Shown in pieces: positions 8,381 through 17,946 of a stretch of DNA of 64,000 nt (position 1 is the stretch's first letter; each line of letters starts with the position of its first letter). Where the stretch lies: positions 124,001 through 188,000 of the forward strand of contig JAGNKU010000002.1 in assembly GCA_017999985.1 (NCBI GenBank). Direction: 5' to 3'. Made by a program: the position numbers and the translations under genes. Below the pieces are notes generated by a model. The model ran no database searches, was not told the DNA's origin, and saw only the letters and a program-made list of their open reading frames with translations. This DNA comes from Phycisphaerae bacterium. Lineage in GTDB: Bacteria > Planctomycetota > Phycisphaerae > UBA1845 > Fen-1342.

Positions 8381-9130
8381 TCAGCGACGCCGCAGAGCGA
8401 GGACCACCAGCGTCAGCAGCGCGGTCCCCGGCTCTGGAATGATCTCGAAGAAATTCGTCCCGCTGGCCATGTCGTTGGCCGACAGCGTGAACGTGACCAT
8501 GCTGCTCATGTTGTGCACCGTGCCGGCCACCGGTACATAACCGCTGGCCGGGTAGGCGTCCGTCGTCGTCTGCGTTAACCACGGCCCGGCACTGGCCGAC
8601 GGGAGCAGGTCCGCGAACGGCGTGCCGCCCGGCACGAAGCCGTTGTACTGCGCGAGATACGAAGCCGTGCCGCCTGCGCCACCATTGCCGCTGAGCAGGG
8701 CGCCGTCACCCGTCAAATCGGTGACGCTCACGGCGGTGCTGGCTCGGCCGAACGCATTCGACAGGGGCGGAGCGACCACGAGCAACGCAGAAGCGATGGA
8801 AAAAGTCGTATCGCTCGGACCGGCGAGCACAGAGAAGCTGAAGCTGACAGCCGGATCCTCATGAATGACGATCCAAGCAGACTCCAGCACAGCCAGCAAA
8901 TCCTGCGTATGCGGGTTTCGAATCTGGGCTGGCTCAGGGAGATTCCACGTCCACGTCCCGGTATCCGGGTCGAACCAGTTCGGGTTCGGGGGCACAACGA
9001 ACTGGCCCTGTCCCTCACCATTCGAAACCTCGATCCAGAACAAGGGCCCGGTGACGCCAGCTTGCGCGGCGGCGACGGTCATCGCCAGAACTGTCAGTAG
9101 CGCAACGACGCTGCGTTGACGTGCTGCCAT
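8381..9130 (-). CDS. PEP-CTERM sorting-domain protein, paralogue of the downstream gene
   Basis: A secreted protein of 249 residues with a signal peptide (about 1-24, ending AQA) and a beta-rich body with FSFSVLAGPSDTTFSI (compare GFAVTAGAADTSFTI in the neighbour). It ends in IIPEPGT, a hydrophobic helix and RRR. The shared motifs along the whole length show a tandem duplication. GAGGAGG before ATG 9130 sets the start. Both genes read in the same direction with 116 nt between them. An 8-bp inverted repeat (8369-8390) spans the stop codon. The function is unknown; the tail predicts exosortase-dependent surface sorting. Confidence 0.85.
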   Translation of the reverse strand: MAARQRSVVALLTVLAMTVAAAQAGVTGPLFWIEVSNGEGQGQFVVPPNPNWFDPDTGTWTWNLPEPAQIRNPHTQDLLAVLESAWIVIHEDPAVSFSFSVLAGPSDTTFSIASALLVVAPPLSNAFGRASTAVSVTDLTGDGALLSGNGGAGGTASYLAQYNGFVPGGTPFADLLPSASAGPWLTQTTTDAYPASGYVPVAGTVHNMSSMVTFTLSANDMASGTNFFEIIPEPGTALLTLVVLALRRR

Positions 9131-9396
9131 GTTTCTCCTCCTCTTAACGCGCTGGACCAGTAGTCACAGTCACGGCACAACTATGCATTTACGCGATGTG
9201 ACACCGAGCCAAGCGAGCTGGCTCCTCAACTCCTCAATTTCATAATAGCAACACTCGCTCCCGCCGCCTATGGGACTTTCAATAAATCTCGCGTAGGAAT
9301 TGGCACGGTCTGTGTAGGACTGCGCCTACATTCTGCGGCCTTCCAGCCCACCCCCTCGGTCTGCAGGCCCCCATCGCGCCACGCCCCTGCGAGCGT

Positions 9397-11094
9397 TCAA
9401 TCCGCCGTGACAAGCGTCTGAATTACCTGCAGGTCCGCGAGATCCACGTCCCGGTCGCCGTTCGCGTCCCCGGCGCCGCAAGCGTGCGTGGGTGCATACA
9501 CTCGCTCCGGTCCACGCAGGCAGAACGCCAGCAACGGCAAATCCGTGGCGGTCACGGCCCCGTCGCCGTCATAGTCCCCCGGCGGGCGCGGCGCGAAGAC
9601 CTCGAACTCGGTGATGCGCGCGTAGTTGTCGGTGCCGCAATCCGTGACGAACAGCCGCACATGCCGCACCAGCTGCGGTGCGCAGTAAGCGCGCGCAGTG
9701 CTGTGCTCCTGCGTCCCGTTGTAGATCATTGCATCCACGCGCCACGGCCCGTCCGCGGCGAGCGCCGTCTGCACCTGGAATGCCTCGGTGTTGTATTCCG
9801 CGGGTTCGCCCGCCGCGCCGGCGTGGCGTACAATGAAGCCCGTCAACGAACGCACCGCGCCGAGGTCGAGCTGGAGCCAGTGCGGAGGCGTGGTGCCGGC
9901 GCTGGTCCACTTGCTCGCCGGTGAGACGACGCCATCGACGGCGAGCTGCCCGTCACCGGAATCGGTCCAGACGTTGATGGCATGGGGCGCGACATTGACG
10001 CCGGTGGGTGTTTCAACGTTCATCAAAGGCGGCAGCGGGACCGGCGCCAGCGAGGGCAGGTTCAACGCGCAGGTCGCCTGCAGCGCGTCCCACAGATCAT
10101 TGACCGCTCCGCCGGGGCCGATGCCGTGCAGGTACTCGATGGAGTAATTCGCCCAGCCGCCGCTGTCGTACTGGTAGATGAACCAGCACGCGCTGCTGAT
10201 GGGGTGCGCGCGGTCGGTCTGGTTCCAGTCATCGAGGTCCGTGAGTGCGGCGCTGAGGAACTGTGCGCTCTGGGCTTCGTGGAGATCGTCGATCGGCTCC
10301 ACGCGCCGATTCCACTCGGTCAGATGCACGGGCTTGTCCGCGAAGCCGCGGCTCTCGATGACGGCGAGCTGCGAAAGGTAGCTGGCCTGGAACTCGGCCC
10401 GCGAGGTCGCGACGTCGTTCCACGGGGCAGCATAGGCGTGAATGGCGAAACCGTCCACGTCGGCCGGCGTCAGCAACGCGCACATCCGGTCCAGATACAC
10501 GTTGCCGTCGGTATGCCGGACGCCCGGCTCGACCCCCCCAGGCGAGACCGGGCCCAACAGCACGAGCTGCTCGCCGAGCGGGCTGGGCACCGCTTTGAGC
10601 GCCCCACGAATCTGCGTGAACATGTCAACGTACGCGGCGGCGGCGAGTTCGTTGCCGCCCCATTCCCCGTACAGATTCATCTCGTTGCCGATCTGCCAGA
10701 TGTGGCACACGCCGGCGAGCGTCTGGGCGGCGGCCTGCACGTCGGCCAGATACTGGGCGAGGTGCTCGGGATACGGCACGGTTTCGCCCCAGTTGCGTTC
10801 GATGCGGACGATCAGCGAGTGGCCGCGGGCGACCATGGTCAGGAAGCGGTAGTCGCGTTGCCACGCGGCGCTCCACCAGATATCGCTGTTGGTCTGGACG
10901 ATCTCCAGCGACCAGATGCCCTTGCCGCCGGTCATAGACTCGACCACGCTGCCCGCCGGATCGCCGTACCAGTGAATGCCATACAGCCAGGGCGAGTCGG
11001 CGCGGGTCGCAGCGCTGCCGACGCACGTGCAGACGAGCACGGCCAGCCAGAGCGGGCTGCGTCGGCACGCTGCGGATGGCGCGGGGGGCGGCAT
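9397..11094 (-). CDS. Secreted glycoside hydrolase-like protein with F5/8C (CBM32-like) and dockerin domains
   Basis: A 565-residue exported protein. The signal peptide spans about 1-32. The catalytic part (about 35-340) looks like a clan GH-A (beta/alpha)8 barrel: Glu138 in WQIGNEMN is the likely acid/base and Glu260 in VHLTEWN the likely nucleophile. A discoidin/F5-8C-type carbohydrate-binding module follows (about 380-510, with HWLQLDLG and ITEFEVFAP). The C-terminus (about 511-565) has two calcium-binding repeats, DYDGDGAVTATDL and DANGDRDVDLADL, that is, a dockerin type I or EF-hand pair. The start is ATG 11094 with AAGGAG at 11100-11105; the longer frame to 11346 lacks a signal peptide at its start. 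It probably forms an operon with the upstream GH5-like lipoprotein. Confidence 0.82.
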   Translation of the reverse strand: MPPPAPSAACRRSPLWLAVLVCTCVGSAATRADSPWLYGIHWYGDPAGSVVESMTGGKGIWSLEIVQTNSDIWWSAAWQRDYRFLTMVARGHSLIVRIERNWGETVPYPEHLAQYLADVQAAAQTLAGVCHIWQIGNEMNLYGEWGGNELAAAAYVDMFTQIRGALKAVPSPLGEQLVLLGPVSPGGVEPGVRHTDGNVYLDRMCALLTPADVDGFAIHAYAAPWNDVATSRAEFQASYLSQLAVIESRGFADKPVHLTEWNRRVEPIDDLHEAQSAQFLSAALTDLDDWNQTDRAHPISSACWFIYQYDSGGWANYSIEYLHGIGPGGAVNDLWDALQATCALNLPSLAPVPLPPLMNVETPTGVNVAPHAINVWTDSGDGQLAVDGVVSPASKWTSAGTTPPHWLQLDLGAVRSLTGFIVRHAGAAGEPAEYNTEAFQVQTALAADGPWRVDAMIYNGTQEHSTARAYCAPQLVRHVRLFVTDCGTDNYARITEFEVFAPRPPGDYDGDGAVTATDLPLLAFCLRGPERVYAPTHACGAGDANGDRDVDLADLQVIQTLVTAD

Positions 11095-11170
11095 GCGGAC
11101 TCCTTGCCCATCTCCATCGGACGGCGGCGGTGCCGTCGCGGACCCGCATTGTAACCGAACGGCGGCGGCC

Positions 11171-12310
11171 TCAAGGCACCGCGTGCGTGCGGCGCAGGGC
11201 CTCGAGCTCCAGCTCGATGCAGGCCCCGGCGAGCTGCTCTTTGATGTCGGGTGACTCGCGGTACTCCTCCGGCGTCCGGCCCCAGTAGAAACCGAGCCAG
11301 CCGGCTGCGAAGTTCTCGGACTCGCGCAGAAACGTGCGGAAGTCATCGCTGCCGCAGCGCAACGGAAAGGTCTCTTCGATCAGGACGAGCTTGCCGACGG
11401 CGAAGCCCGCGAGCGTCTCGAGCGCGGCGTCGACGCGCCCCCCCTCGGGATAGATGTGTACGGCGAGGAAGTCGAGCTCCGGCGCGACCTCGGTCGGCAC
11501 GAACCCGGACGACAGGCCGGGCCGGTCCAGGCTCCAGTCCACCAGCCCGACTGTCACCAGGCGGCGCGCGTCGTGCTCGCGAATCGCGGTGACCAGACGT
11601 TGAATCCAGGCACGCGCGACCGCCGGCCGGGAGCGGCGGCCCAGATCGAGCGTGATGAACTGCACATAGTGGTACTTGCCCGCGAACGGGGGGCCGAGCC
11701 AGTCGCCGGGTTTACGTCGGCCCCCGGGGACGACGGGCTCGTTCATAAGGTCGTAGCAGAACACGGCGGGGCTGGGCGCGCACCGTGCCGCGATCGCCGA
11801 CCAGAAGCGTGCCTGGGCCTGCCAGCGCGCCTCCTCGGTCAATGCGTCGTACCACGACGGGACGTCGTTCTTCAGATAGCAGCCCAGGCCGGTCAGGTCG
11901 AGGTAGAGTCGCTTCTGTTCGGCGAGCACAAGCAGCATCGCCAGACGATCCAGCGCGTCAGGGTCGGGCTCGTCCGGGCCGCGCATGAAGCGCCCGAATT
12001 GCAGGTGGACCCGAACCGTGTTCGCGCCGAACGCCGCCATCTCTCCGAAGTCCTCCACGACGCGCGCCCACGCACTGTCCCAGTACTCTTCGATGAGGCG
12101 GCCCTCGGCGTCGTGGTCGTAGTTGAACCCGCGCGGGACGAACGCACGTCCGGAGGGCGTGTGCGCGAACCCGCGTCCGTCAGCCGAAACGACGATACGT
12201 TCCATGGGGGGCGGGGCCGCGGCCGGTGGGGTCGTCGCGCAACCGCTCAGCAATCCGCCCACCCCGGCCATTCCGATCCAGATTGTCCAGCGAGCACGCA
12301 GCGCTGACAT
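11171..12310 (-). CDS. GH5-like glycoside hydrolase lipoprotein
   Basis: A 379-residue lipoprotein: hydrophobic signal with LLSGC (Cys24). The mature protein is a cellulase/mannanase-like TIM barrel: PRGFNYDHD at the first strand, ANTVRVHL, DLMNEP with Glu191 as acid/base, VHIYPEG, and LIEETF with Glu312 or Glu313 as probable nucleophile. The substrate cannot be read from the sequence; beta-mannan or beta-glucan are family options. The start at ATG 12310 is chosen so that the signal peptide begins the protein; an in-frame upstream start at 12343 adds 11 residues. The following gene (9397-11094) is on the same strand 76 nt downstream, so the two secreted glycosidases are probably co-expressed. 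Confidence 0.8.
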   Translation of the reverse strand: MSALRARWTIWIGMAGVGGLLSGCATTPPAAAPPPMERIVVSADGRGFAHTPSGRAFVPRGFNYDHDAEGRLIEEYWDSAWARVVEDFGEMAAFGANTVRVHLQFGRFMRGPDEPDPDALDRLAMLLVLAEQKRLYLDLTGLGCYLKNDVPSWYDALTEEARWQAQARFWSAIAARCAPSPAVFCYDLMNEPVVPGGRRKPGDWLGPPFAGKYHYVQFITLDLGRRSRPAVARAWIQRLVTAIREHDARRLVTVGLVDWSLDRPGLSSGFVPTEVAPELDFLAVHIYPEGGRVDAALETLAGFAVGKLVLIEETFPLRCGSDDFRTFLRESENFAAGWLGFYWGRTPEEYRESPDIKEQLAGACIELELEALRRTHAVP

Positions 12311-12438
12311 GGCCGGCGCAGCATACCCGAAGCAGCCGGCCACTGCACCGTCACCACAGGTTGCGAACCGACGGGGCCGCGTTACAGTGCCCCCTACCGT
12401 CCGGCAATGCCGCCGGTCAGCCCACTGGAGGTATCAAG

Positions 12439-15288
12439 ATGCGTAAGCTCACGTTGCTGTTGGTCGCGATCGGGACGGGGTTCATCAGTACCGCACAAAC
12501 CAAGCCCACGTGGACACAACTATCGCTTTCCACGTGCGGCGTGGACAAGTTCCTCGCGGCGCATCCCGACAGCGACGGCCGTGGCGTGATCATCGCGGTG
12601 CTGGACACGGGCGTCGACCCGGGCATCCCCGGCCTGACGAAGCTGCCCAGCGGCGACGTGAAGATGATCGACGTGCAGGACTTCACCGGTGACGGGGACG
12701 TCGAGCTGGAGTGGATCGGCCGCGACGGCGAGACCGGCAAGCTCGTGCGGCGCGACGAGGACGGCACACCGACCGAATACACGCCGCCGCAGTTGCCCGC
12801 GGATCCGCCGAACACGGTGCGACAGTGGTGGTTCGGGACGTTCAGCGAGTCCAAGTTCGTCAATGCGGACCAGCCGGATCTGAATGGGAATGACACCACG
12901 GAGGACGATTTTCCGGTGCTCGTGACGGCGCTGAAGGGTGACCAGGACGACCTGGCGGTGTGCTACGTCGACACGAACCTGGACCGCAGCTTCGCGGACG
13001 AAAAGCCGCTGCAGAACTACAAGCTGAACTACGATACGTTCCTGTTTCACCCCAAGAGCCCCGAGTCGGAAATCGCGCCGCTGACGTTCGCGGTCAATAT
13101 CTTCCTGCGCGAGCGGAAAGTCGTCTTTCATTTCGACAACGGTGCGCACGGCACGCACGTCGCCGGCATCGCCGCCGGCTATCGCATCAACGATCAGGAC
13201 GGCTTCAATGGCGTGGCGCCCGGGGCGCAGCTCATGAGCCTGAAAATCGGGCACGGTGGGCTGGGCGGACCGAGCGTGACCGACAGCATTGCCGACGCGT
13301 TGCGCTACGCCGCGCGGGTCGCGCAGGAGCGCGGCGTGCCGGTCGTGTGCAACCTGTCGTTCGGTGTCGAGTCAGAGATCGAGGGCTATTCCGACATCGA
13401 CAAGGAGGTTGATCAGATCCTCCGCGCGAATCCGTACCTGGTGTTCTGCACGTCCGCGGGCAACTCCGGGCCGGGGCTCTCATCGGTCGGCACGCCCGCC
13501 GCCGCCAGCGAAGCGATTACGGTGGCGGCCCTGATGGCCGCAGATTCCGGCCGGGATGTGGCCGGCTGGACCCTGTCGGACGCGGTGGTGACCACGTTCA
13601 GCTCGCGCGGCGGCGAGCTGGACAAGCCCGACGTTGCGACGCCGGGCTGGTCCACGTCTACCGTGCCGCGCTGGGTGCGCGGCGGGGACTTCTGGTCGGG
13701 GACGAGCATGGCCAGCCCGTATGCAGCGGGCCTCTGCGCCGTGCTCATCAGCCACGCCCAGCAGCAGAGCACCGGCGCGAAAGTGCGGGCGTGCGACGTT
13801 AAGCAGGCGCTGTGCTTGTCCGCGCGGGCGCTGCCCGGCTTCACCGCCCTCGACCAGGGCTACGGCATTCCGGACCTGACGAAGGCCGCCGATCTGCTGG
13901 GGCAGATCCTCCCGCGCGCCAAGGACGACCCGGTAATGAGCTACGACATCTCGACGAACTCGCCGTACGGGCATAAAGGCCGGTCGGCGGCGGCGTACTG
14001 GCGGAGCACGTGGCTCCCGAAGAACGACCGGCAGACGTTCACCATCGCGCCGATCTTCGCGCCGACCCGGGATGCGTCCGTGCGGTCGTCGTTCACGCGG
14101 AAGTTCGAGCTGCGTTCGTTGGCGCCGTGGTGCAAGCTGCCGCAGACGCAGGTCTATCTGCATGCGGAGCAGGAAGCGCGGGCATTTGTGGAGTACGACG
14201 CGGCCCAGCTCACCGAGCCCGGTTTGCACGTGGGCATCGTCGAAGCGATCGCGGACGGCATGGTCGCCTTCCGCCTGCTGAACACGATCATTGTGCCGCT
14301 GCGCTGCTCGGCGGCGGACGATTTCACGCTGACGCTGCGTGGCGAAACAGCGGACGGCTGGGTGCCCGACCGGCATTTCGTGGCCGTGCCGCCGGGGGCG
14401 TCGATGATGAAGCTCATCCTCAAAGCGCCGGAAGACCAGCCGTCCAAGGCGTCGATGACCCAGATCTTCGGCCCGCGCGGCAAGTCCTATCGCACGGGCA
14501 GGCGGCTCGACACGGAGAGCGGCGTACGCGAGGTTGAGTGGGTCATCGACGAGGACCTAAGCCCGGGCGTATGGGAAGTGCCCATCGTCGCGGACCGGCC
14601 GGACAAGCAGTGGCCCTACGAGCTGACCGTGCGTTTCCTCGGCCTGCACGCCAGTCCGGCGAAGATCACCACGGGCTCGGCGACCAAGCCGCAGGGCGAA
14701 CTCATCGTCACCAACCTCTTCGAACAGCCGGTCGCAGCCACCATGGATGGCCAGATCGAGGGTTTCCGCCTGCACAAGGAAGACAAGTTCGAGGGCCTGA
14801 ACGACGAGCTTTCGTATAGCGTCAGCGTGGATGAGCGCTGCAACCGTCTGCGGCTGCGGATCGAGATGACGCCGGAAGACTACGCCACGACGACCGACAT
14901 CGCCGTGCAGGTCAAGGACGGGGACGGCACCGCGGTGTTTCAGACGGCCTTCGAGGACCGCGTGCTGGAGGCGACGTTCGGGACAGACGGCCACAAGTCG
15001 CTGGACGTGGTGATTACCGCAGGCTTCGCGGCGGCGGACGCCACGCGTGAGACGCCGGTCACGGTCGACATCGATCAGCTTCTGTCGTCGCCCGTGGGTG
15101 TGAAGGTCTCGCAGGACGGGGAGTCGAGCCTGAAGTTCGTGCCGGGCGTCCCGCTGAAGCTGGAATACGCCGCCACGGACAAGTTGACGAACATCCCGAA
15201 CGGGCAGCGTCCGGTCGGGTTTCTGCGGTTTCGCGAGCAGGCCAGTAACGACACGGTGCTGCGCGTGCCGCTGGACATCGGCAAGTAG
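12439..15288 (+). CDS. Secreted S8 subtilase, tripeptidyl-peptidase II-like
   Basis: A 949-residue serine protease. The signal peptide covers about 1-19. The catalytic triad is Asp56 (VLDTGVD), His237 (HGTHVAG) and Ser423 (GTSMASPYAAG), with oxyanion Asn342 (SAGNSG). The insert of about 180 residues between Asp and His and the long beta-rich C-terminal half (about 480-949) match tripeptidyl-peptidase II (TPPII), which removes tripeptides from N-termini. Eukaryotic TPPII is cytosolic and longer (about 1250 residues); this one is shorter and exported. The start is ATG 12439 with GGAGGT at 12427-12432; the frame extends upstream without a better start. It converges on the glycosyltransferase at 15293 with only 4 nt between, so readthrough or antisense overlap of 3' ends is likely. 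Confidence 0.87.
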   Translation: MRKLTLLLVAIGTGFISTAQTKPTWTQLSLSTCGVDKFLAAHPDSDGRGVIIAVLDTGVDPGIPGLTKLPSGDVKMIDVQDFTGDGDVELEWIGRDGETGKLVRRDEDGTPTEYTPPQLPADPPNTVRQWWFGTFSESKFVNADQPDLNGNDTTEDDFPVLVTALKGDQDDLAVCYVDTNLDRSFADEKPLQNYKLNYDTFLFHPKSPESEIAPLTFAVNIFLRERKVVFHFDNGAHGTHVAGIAAGYRINDQDGFNGVAPGAQLMSLKIGHGGLGGPSVTDSIADALRYAARVAQERGVPVVCNLSFGVESEIEGYSDIDKEVDQILRANPYLVFCTSAGNSGPGLSSVGTPAAASEAITVAALMAADSGRDVAGWTLSDAVVTTFSSRGGELDKPDVATPGWSTSTVPRWVRGGDFWSGTSMASPYAAGLCAVLISHAQQQSTGAKVRACDVKQALCLSARALPGFTALDQGYGIPDLTKAADLLGQILPRAKDDPVMSYDISTNSPYGHKGRSAAAYWRSTWLPKNDRQTFTIAPIFAPTRDASVRSSFTRKFELRSLAPWCKLPQTQVYLHAEQEARAFVEYDAAQLTEPGLHVGIVEAIADGMVAFRLLNTIIVPLRCSAADDFTLTLRGETADGWVPDRHFVAVPPGASMMKLILKAPEDQPSKASMTQIFGPRGKSYRTGRRLDTESGVREVEWVIDEDLSPGVWEVPIVADRPDKQWPYELTVRFLGLHASPAKITTGSATKPQGELIVTNLFEQPVAATMDGQIEGFRLHKEDKFEGLNDELSYSVSVDERCNRLRLRIEMTPEDYATTTDIAVQVKDGDGTAVFQTAFEDRVLEATFGTDGHKSLDVVITAGFAAADATRETPVTVDIDQLLSSPVGVKVSQDGESSLKFVPGVPLKLEYAATDKLTNIPNGQRPVGFLRFREQASNDTVLRVPLDIGK

Positions 15289-15292
15289 TTGC

Positions 15293-16807
15293 CTACCGGG
15301 CGCCGAGGAGGAAGGTGCCGAACGTGCGAATCAGGACAGCCACGTCGAACTCGAGCGAGCGGTGCTTCAGGTAGTACAGGTCGTAGCACAGCTTGCGGTG
15401 TGAGTCGGCGATGCTGGCACCGTAGCCATAGTGGATCTGGGCCCAGCCGGTAAGGCCCGGGCGGGTCAGATGGCGCAGGCGGTAATGCGGCAGCACCTGC
15501 TCCAGGTTGCTGACGAACTCCGGCCGCTCGGGGCGCGGGCCGACGAGGGCCATGTCGCCGCGCAGGATGTTCCAGAGCTGGGGCAGCTCGTCGAGGCGTG
15601 AGTTGCGGAGGAAGCGGCCGATGCGGGTGACGCGCGTGTCGTTCGGCGCGGCCCAGCGGGCGCCGTCCTTCTCCGCATCCTGGCGCATCGTGCGGAATTT
15701 GTACATGGTGAAGATGCGGCCGTGATGTCCGACGCGGAGCTGCTTGAACAGCACCGGACCCGGGCTGTCCAGGCGCACGAGCAGCGCGATCAGCGGCCAC
15801 AGTGGCAGCGACAGCAGCAGGCCGAGGGTGGCCGCGCCGACGCTCATGACGCGGCTGACGGCCTCATAGTTGCCGCGGTTCTGCACGTCGGCGCGCAGGA
15901 ACCACTCCGCGGTGATGCTCTCCACCGGCACTTCGCCGAGCAGCTTTTCCACGAACGTGGCCTGATCGGTGACGCGGCAACGGTTCTCAAAGCAGCGGGC
16001 CACGGCGCGCCCGACTGCGCCGTTCGACGCCTCTTCCGACGCCACGACGACTTCATCGACCAGGTGCTCGGCCAGAACGGTCGAGATCTGGTCCAGGTTC
16101 CCGAGGCACGGGCACGTCTCCTCGAAGTCGAGGTCGGATTCGCTCCGGAAACGCGGCCGCAGCGCGTCCGTGTGGCCGGCCGCCAGGCGCACCGGGCCGC
16201 TGGCGACGCTCACGTGCCCCACCACCTCGTACGGCTGCCGGTGTGTGCGCGCCAGGATCGCCATCAGCTTGCGGATTGAATCGCCGGCGCCAACGCACAG
16301 CAGGCGCACCCGGCTTTCGGTGATGACGTCATGCGCCAGCAGGCGGAACGGAACCGCGGTCAGCAGGTAAATCACCACCACGGCCAGGCCCACCCAGCGA
16401 CTCGCGGCCGCGTAGAAGAAGAGCGACAGGCAGGCAAATGACAAAACCACGCCGAGCGCGAGCGTCAGTAGTGACCGCACGAGGATGCGGCTGCGCGCCA
16501 GCAGGGTCTTGCGTTCGTACAGCCCGAAGACCAGGCCGGCGACCGTCATCCCCACGCAGAACGTCGCGCTGACCAGCCAGCGGTTGGCGATCCACCCGTA
16601 ACCCGCGGCGGTACGCAGCAGCAACGTGCAGGCCGCGGACGATGCCAGGCCGATAATCACCCAGTCCAGGTAAATCCAAGCCGTCGACGACATCGACACC
16701 AGGAACCGCCGCAGGGGCAACTGCCCGCGCGGCGCGGCGCGGGTGACAACGGGCGGGGCGACCTCAGCGGGCGCCGACTCGGCGGGTATGAGGACGGTCG
16801 AAGGCAT
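15293..16807 (-). CDS. Polyprenyl-phosphate sugar-1-phosphate transferase (EPS-priming enzyme)
   Basis: The likely initiating enzyme of the glycan locus: it moves a hexose-1-phosphate from a nucleotide sugar onto undecaprenyl phosphate. The 504-residue protein has four N-terminal helices (about 42-160), a nucleotide-binding-like middle domain (about 165-300) and a C-terminal catalytic domain (about 315-504). Conserved features of the catalytic domain are one more helix, [54 protein letters not shown] and [10 protein letters not shown]. This order is that of the WcaJ/EpsB class. It stands at the left border of the locus, divergent from the lipoprotein at 16974. The sugar specificity is unknown. 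Confidence 0.92.
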   Translation of the reverse strand: MPSTVLIPAESAPAEVAPPVVTRAAPRGQLPLRRFLVSMSSTAWIYLDWVIIGLASSAACTLLLRTAAGYGWIANRWLVSATFCVGMTVAGLVFGLYERKTLLARSRILVRSLLTLALGVVLSFACLSLFFYAAASRWVGLAVVVIYLLTAVPFRLLAHDVITESRVRLLCVGAGDSIRKLMAILARTHRQPYEVVGHVSVASGPVRLAAGHTDALRPRFRSESDLDFEETCPCLGNLDQISTVLAEHLVDEVVVASEEASNGAVGRAVARCFENRCRVTDQATFVEKLLGEVPVESITAEWFLRADVQNRGNYEAVSRVMSVGAATLGLLLSLPLWPLIALLVRLDSPGPVLFKQLRVGHHGRIFTMYKFRTMRQDAEKDGARWAAPNDTRVTRIGRFLRNSRLDELPQLWNILRGDMALVGPRPERPEFVSNLEQVLPHYRLRHLTRPGLTGWAQIHYGYGASIADSHRKLCYDLYYLKHRSLEFDVAVLIRTFGTFLLGAR

Positions 16808-16973
16808 AGCTCCTGGGCTCGGTCAGTCGTCGTGTCGCCGTGAATATCGGCGCCACTTGACGGGGCCATGAATGCGGCGGAAGCCCGCCGAATGGACAGC
16901 CGAAAACTTACGCAAGGCACTGGGCGAGTGACCCGATAATCGAACCAGGGGGGCGCGGACGCGGAGTAGGAAC

Positions 16974-17705
16974 ATGCGTCGAGGAATCGCACTGGCGCTG
17001 CTGACGATGCTGGGGCTGTGGGCCGGGTGTCATGAGTCACAGCCGCAGCTGACGGTTGAGCCGCGCCTGGACATGTCCGATCTCGCCGCCGGGCTGAGTT
17101 TTGTCGAGAGCGGCTTCACGCTGCTCGCGGATCAGCAGACCGAGGGCCGCTTCTCCTGCGCGCTGGCAATCGCGAAGTTCGTCGCGTCGGACAATGGACA
17201 GCACGGCGCCCTGGAGTTCGTCACGCTCCAGCCGCACGAGGAATCCTACTGGTTGGAGCAGATGCGCGGCGTACTGGCCGTGCAGGAGCTGGTCTTTCTG
17301 CGGCCGCGCACCACGCGCCCCGAGGGACAGAGTGTGGCGGCGCTGTGCGACGCGGCCCGGCGGCTGAAGGCCCCCCTGCTGCTGGTCTATGCGCCCAATG
17401 GCCTGGGGCCGAACTCCGCACAGGTGCTCGGCGTGATCTACGACACCGCCTCGCGCGTCGCGCTGGCGACGCTGCGGTCAACCTCACGCATCGTGGACGC
17501 CGGCGGCGCCGAGACCTCGCCGCAGAACAAACGCGGGGACCTGCGTGACCGGGACGCGCGCTGCGTCGCGCAGCGCGAGTTCGAGGGCTACGTGCTCGCC
17601 TGCCTGCGCGAGCTGATCCACCGCGACCAGCCGCCGGCCACGACGCAGCCCCACGAGAACTGGGACCGGCCGTTCATCGAGCGCTGGTGGATCCAGTCGC
17701 GCTGA
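16974..17705 (+). CDS. Lipoprotein of unknown function
   Basis: A 243-residue protein with a short signal and LWAGC (Cys19), so it should be lipidated. The mature part alternates helices and strands, with a segment (about 125-175) that resembles a nucleotide-free Rossmann-like half: RLKAPLLLVYAPN then AQVLGVIYDTASRVALATLRS. No catalytic motif is seen. GGAG lies 7 nt before the ATG. It is divergent from the priming transferase and followed by a VanZ-like gene, so a role in surface glycan assembly is possible but only by position. Confidence 0.65.
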   Translation: MRRGIALALLTMLGLWAGCHESQPQLTVEPRLDMSDLAAGLSFVESGFTLLADQQTEGRFSCALAIAKFVASDNGQHGALEFVTLQPHEESYWLEQMRGVLAVQELVFLRPRTTRPEGQSVAALCDAARRLKAPLLLVYAPNGLGPNSAQVLGVIYDTASRVALATLRSTSRIVDAGGAETSPQNKRGDLRDRDARCVAQREFEGYVLACLRELIHRDQPPATTQPHENWDRPFIERWWIQSR

Positions 17706-17946
17706 CCCGCGCCGGCCACTCGCGGCCCGTCAACCGCCCCACAATTCCCGGCGGCGTCCGGTAAAGACTGCCGACACGCCGCCACGCACCTGTCGCGCCG
17801 ATTGGTATGCCACACATCGCTGGCCGAGCGCACACGCGTTTCATACCCTTCATCAAGGAGCGCGGCGACGCATATCCGTCGGCGCCGCGCCGGCTTGGCG
17901 CGCCCGGCGTGCGAGCCCCGGGAGCGCCCCATAGGGACCGACAGCC

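Noticed and set aside
9298-9316. TTGGCACGGTCTGTG considered as a sigma-54 promoter
   Set aside because: The -24 part (TGGCACG) fits, but the -12 GC is replaced by GT and there is no plus-strand gene downstream.
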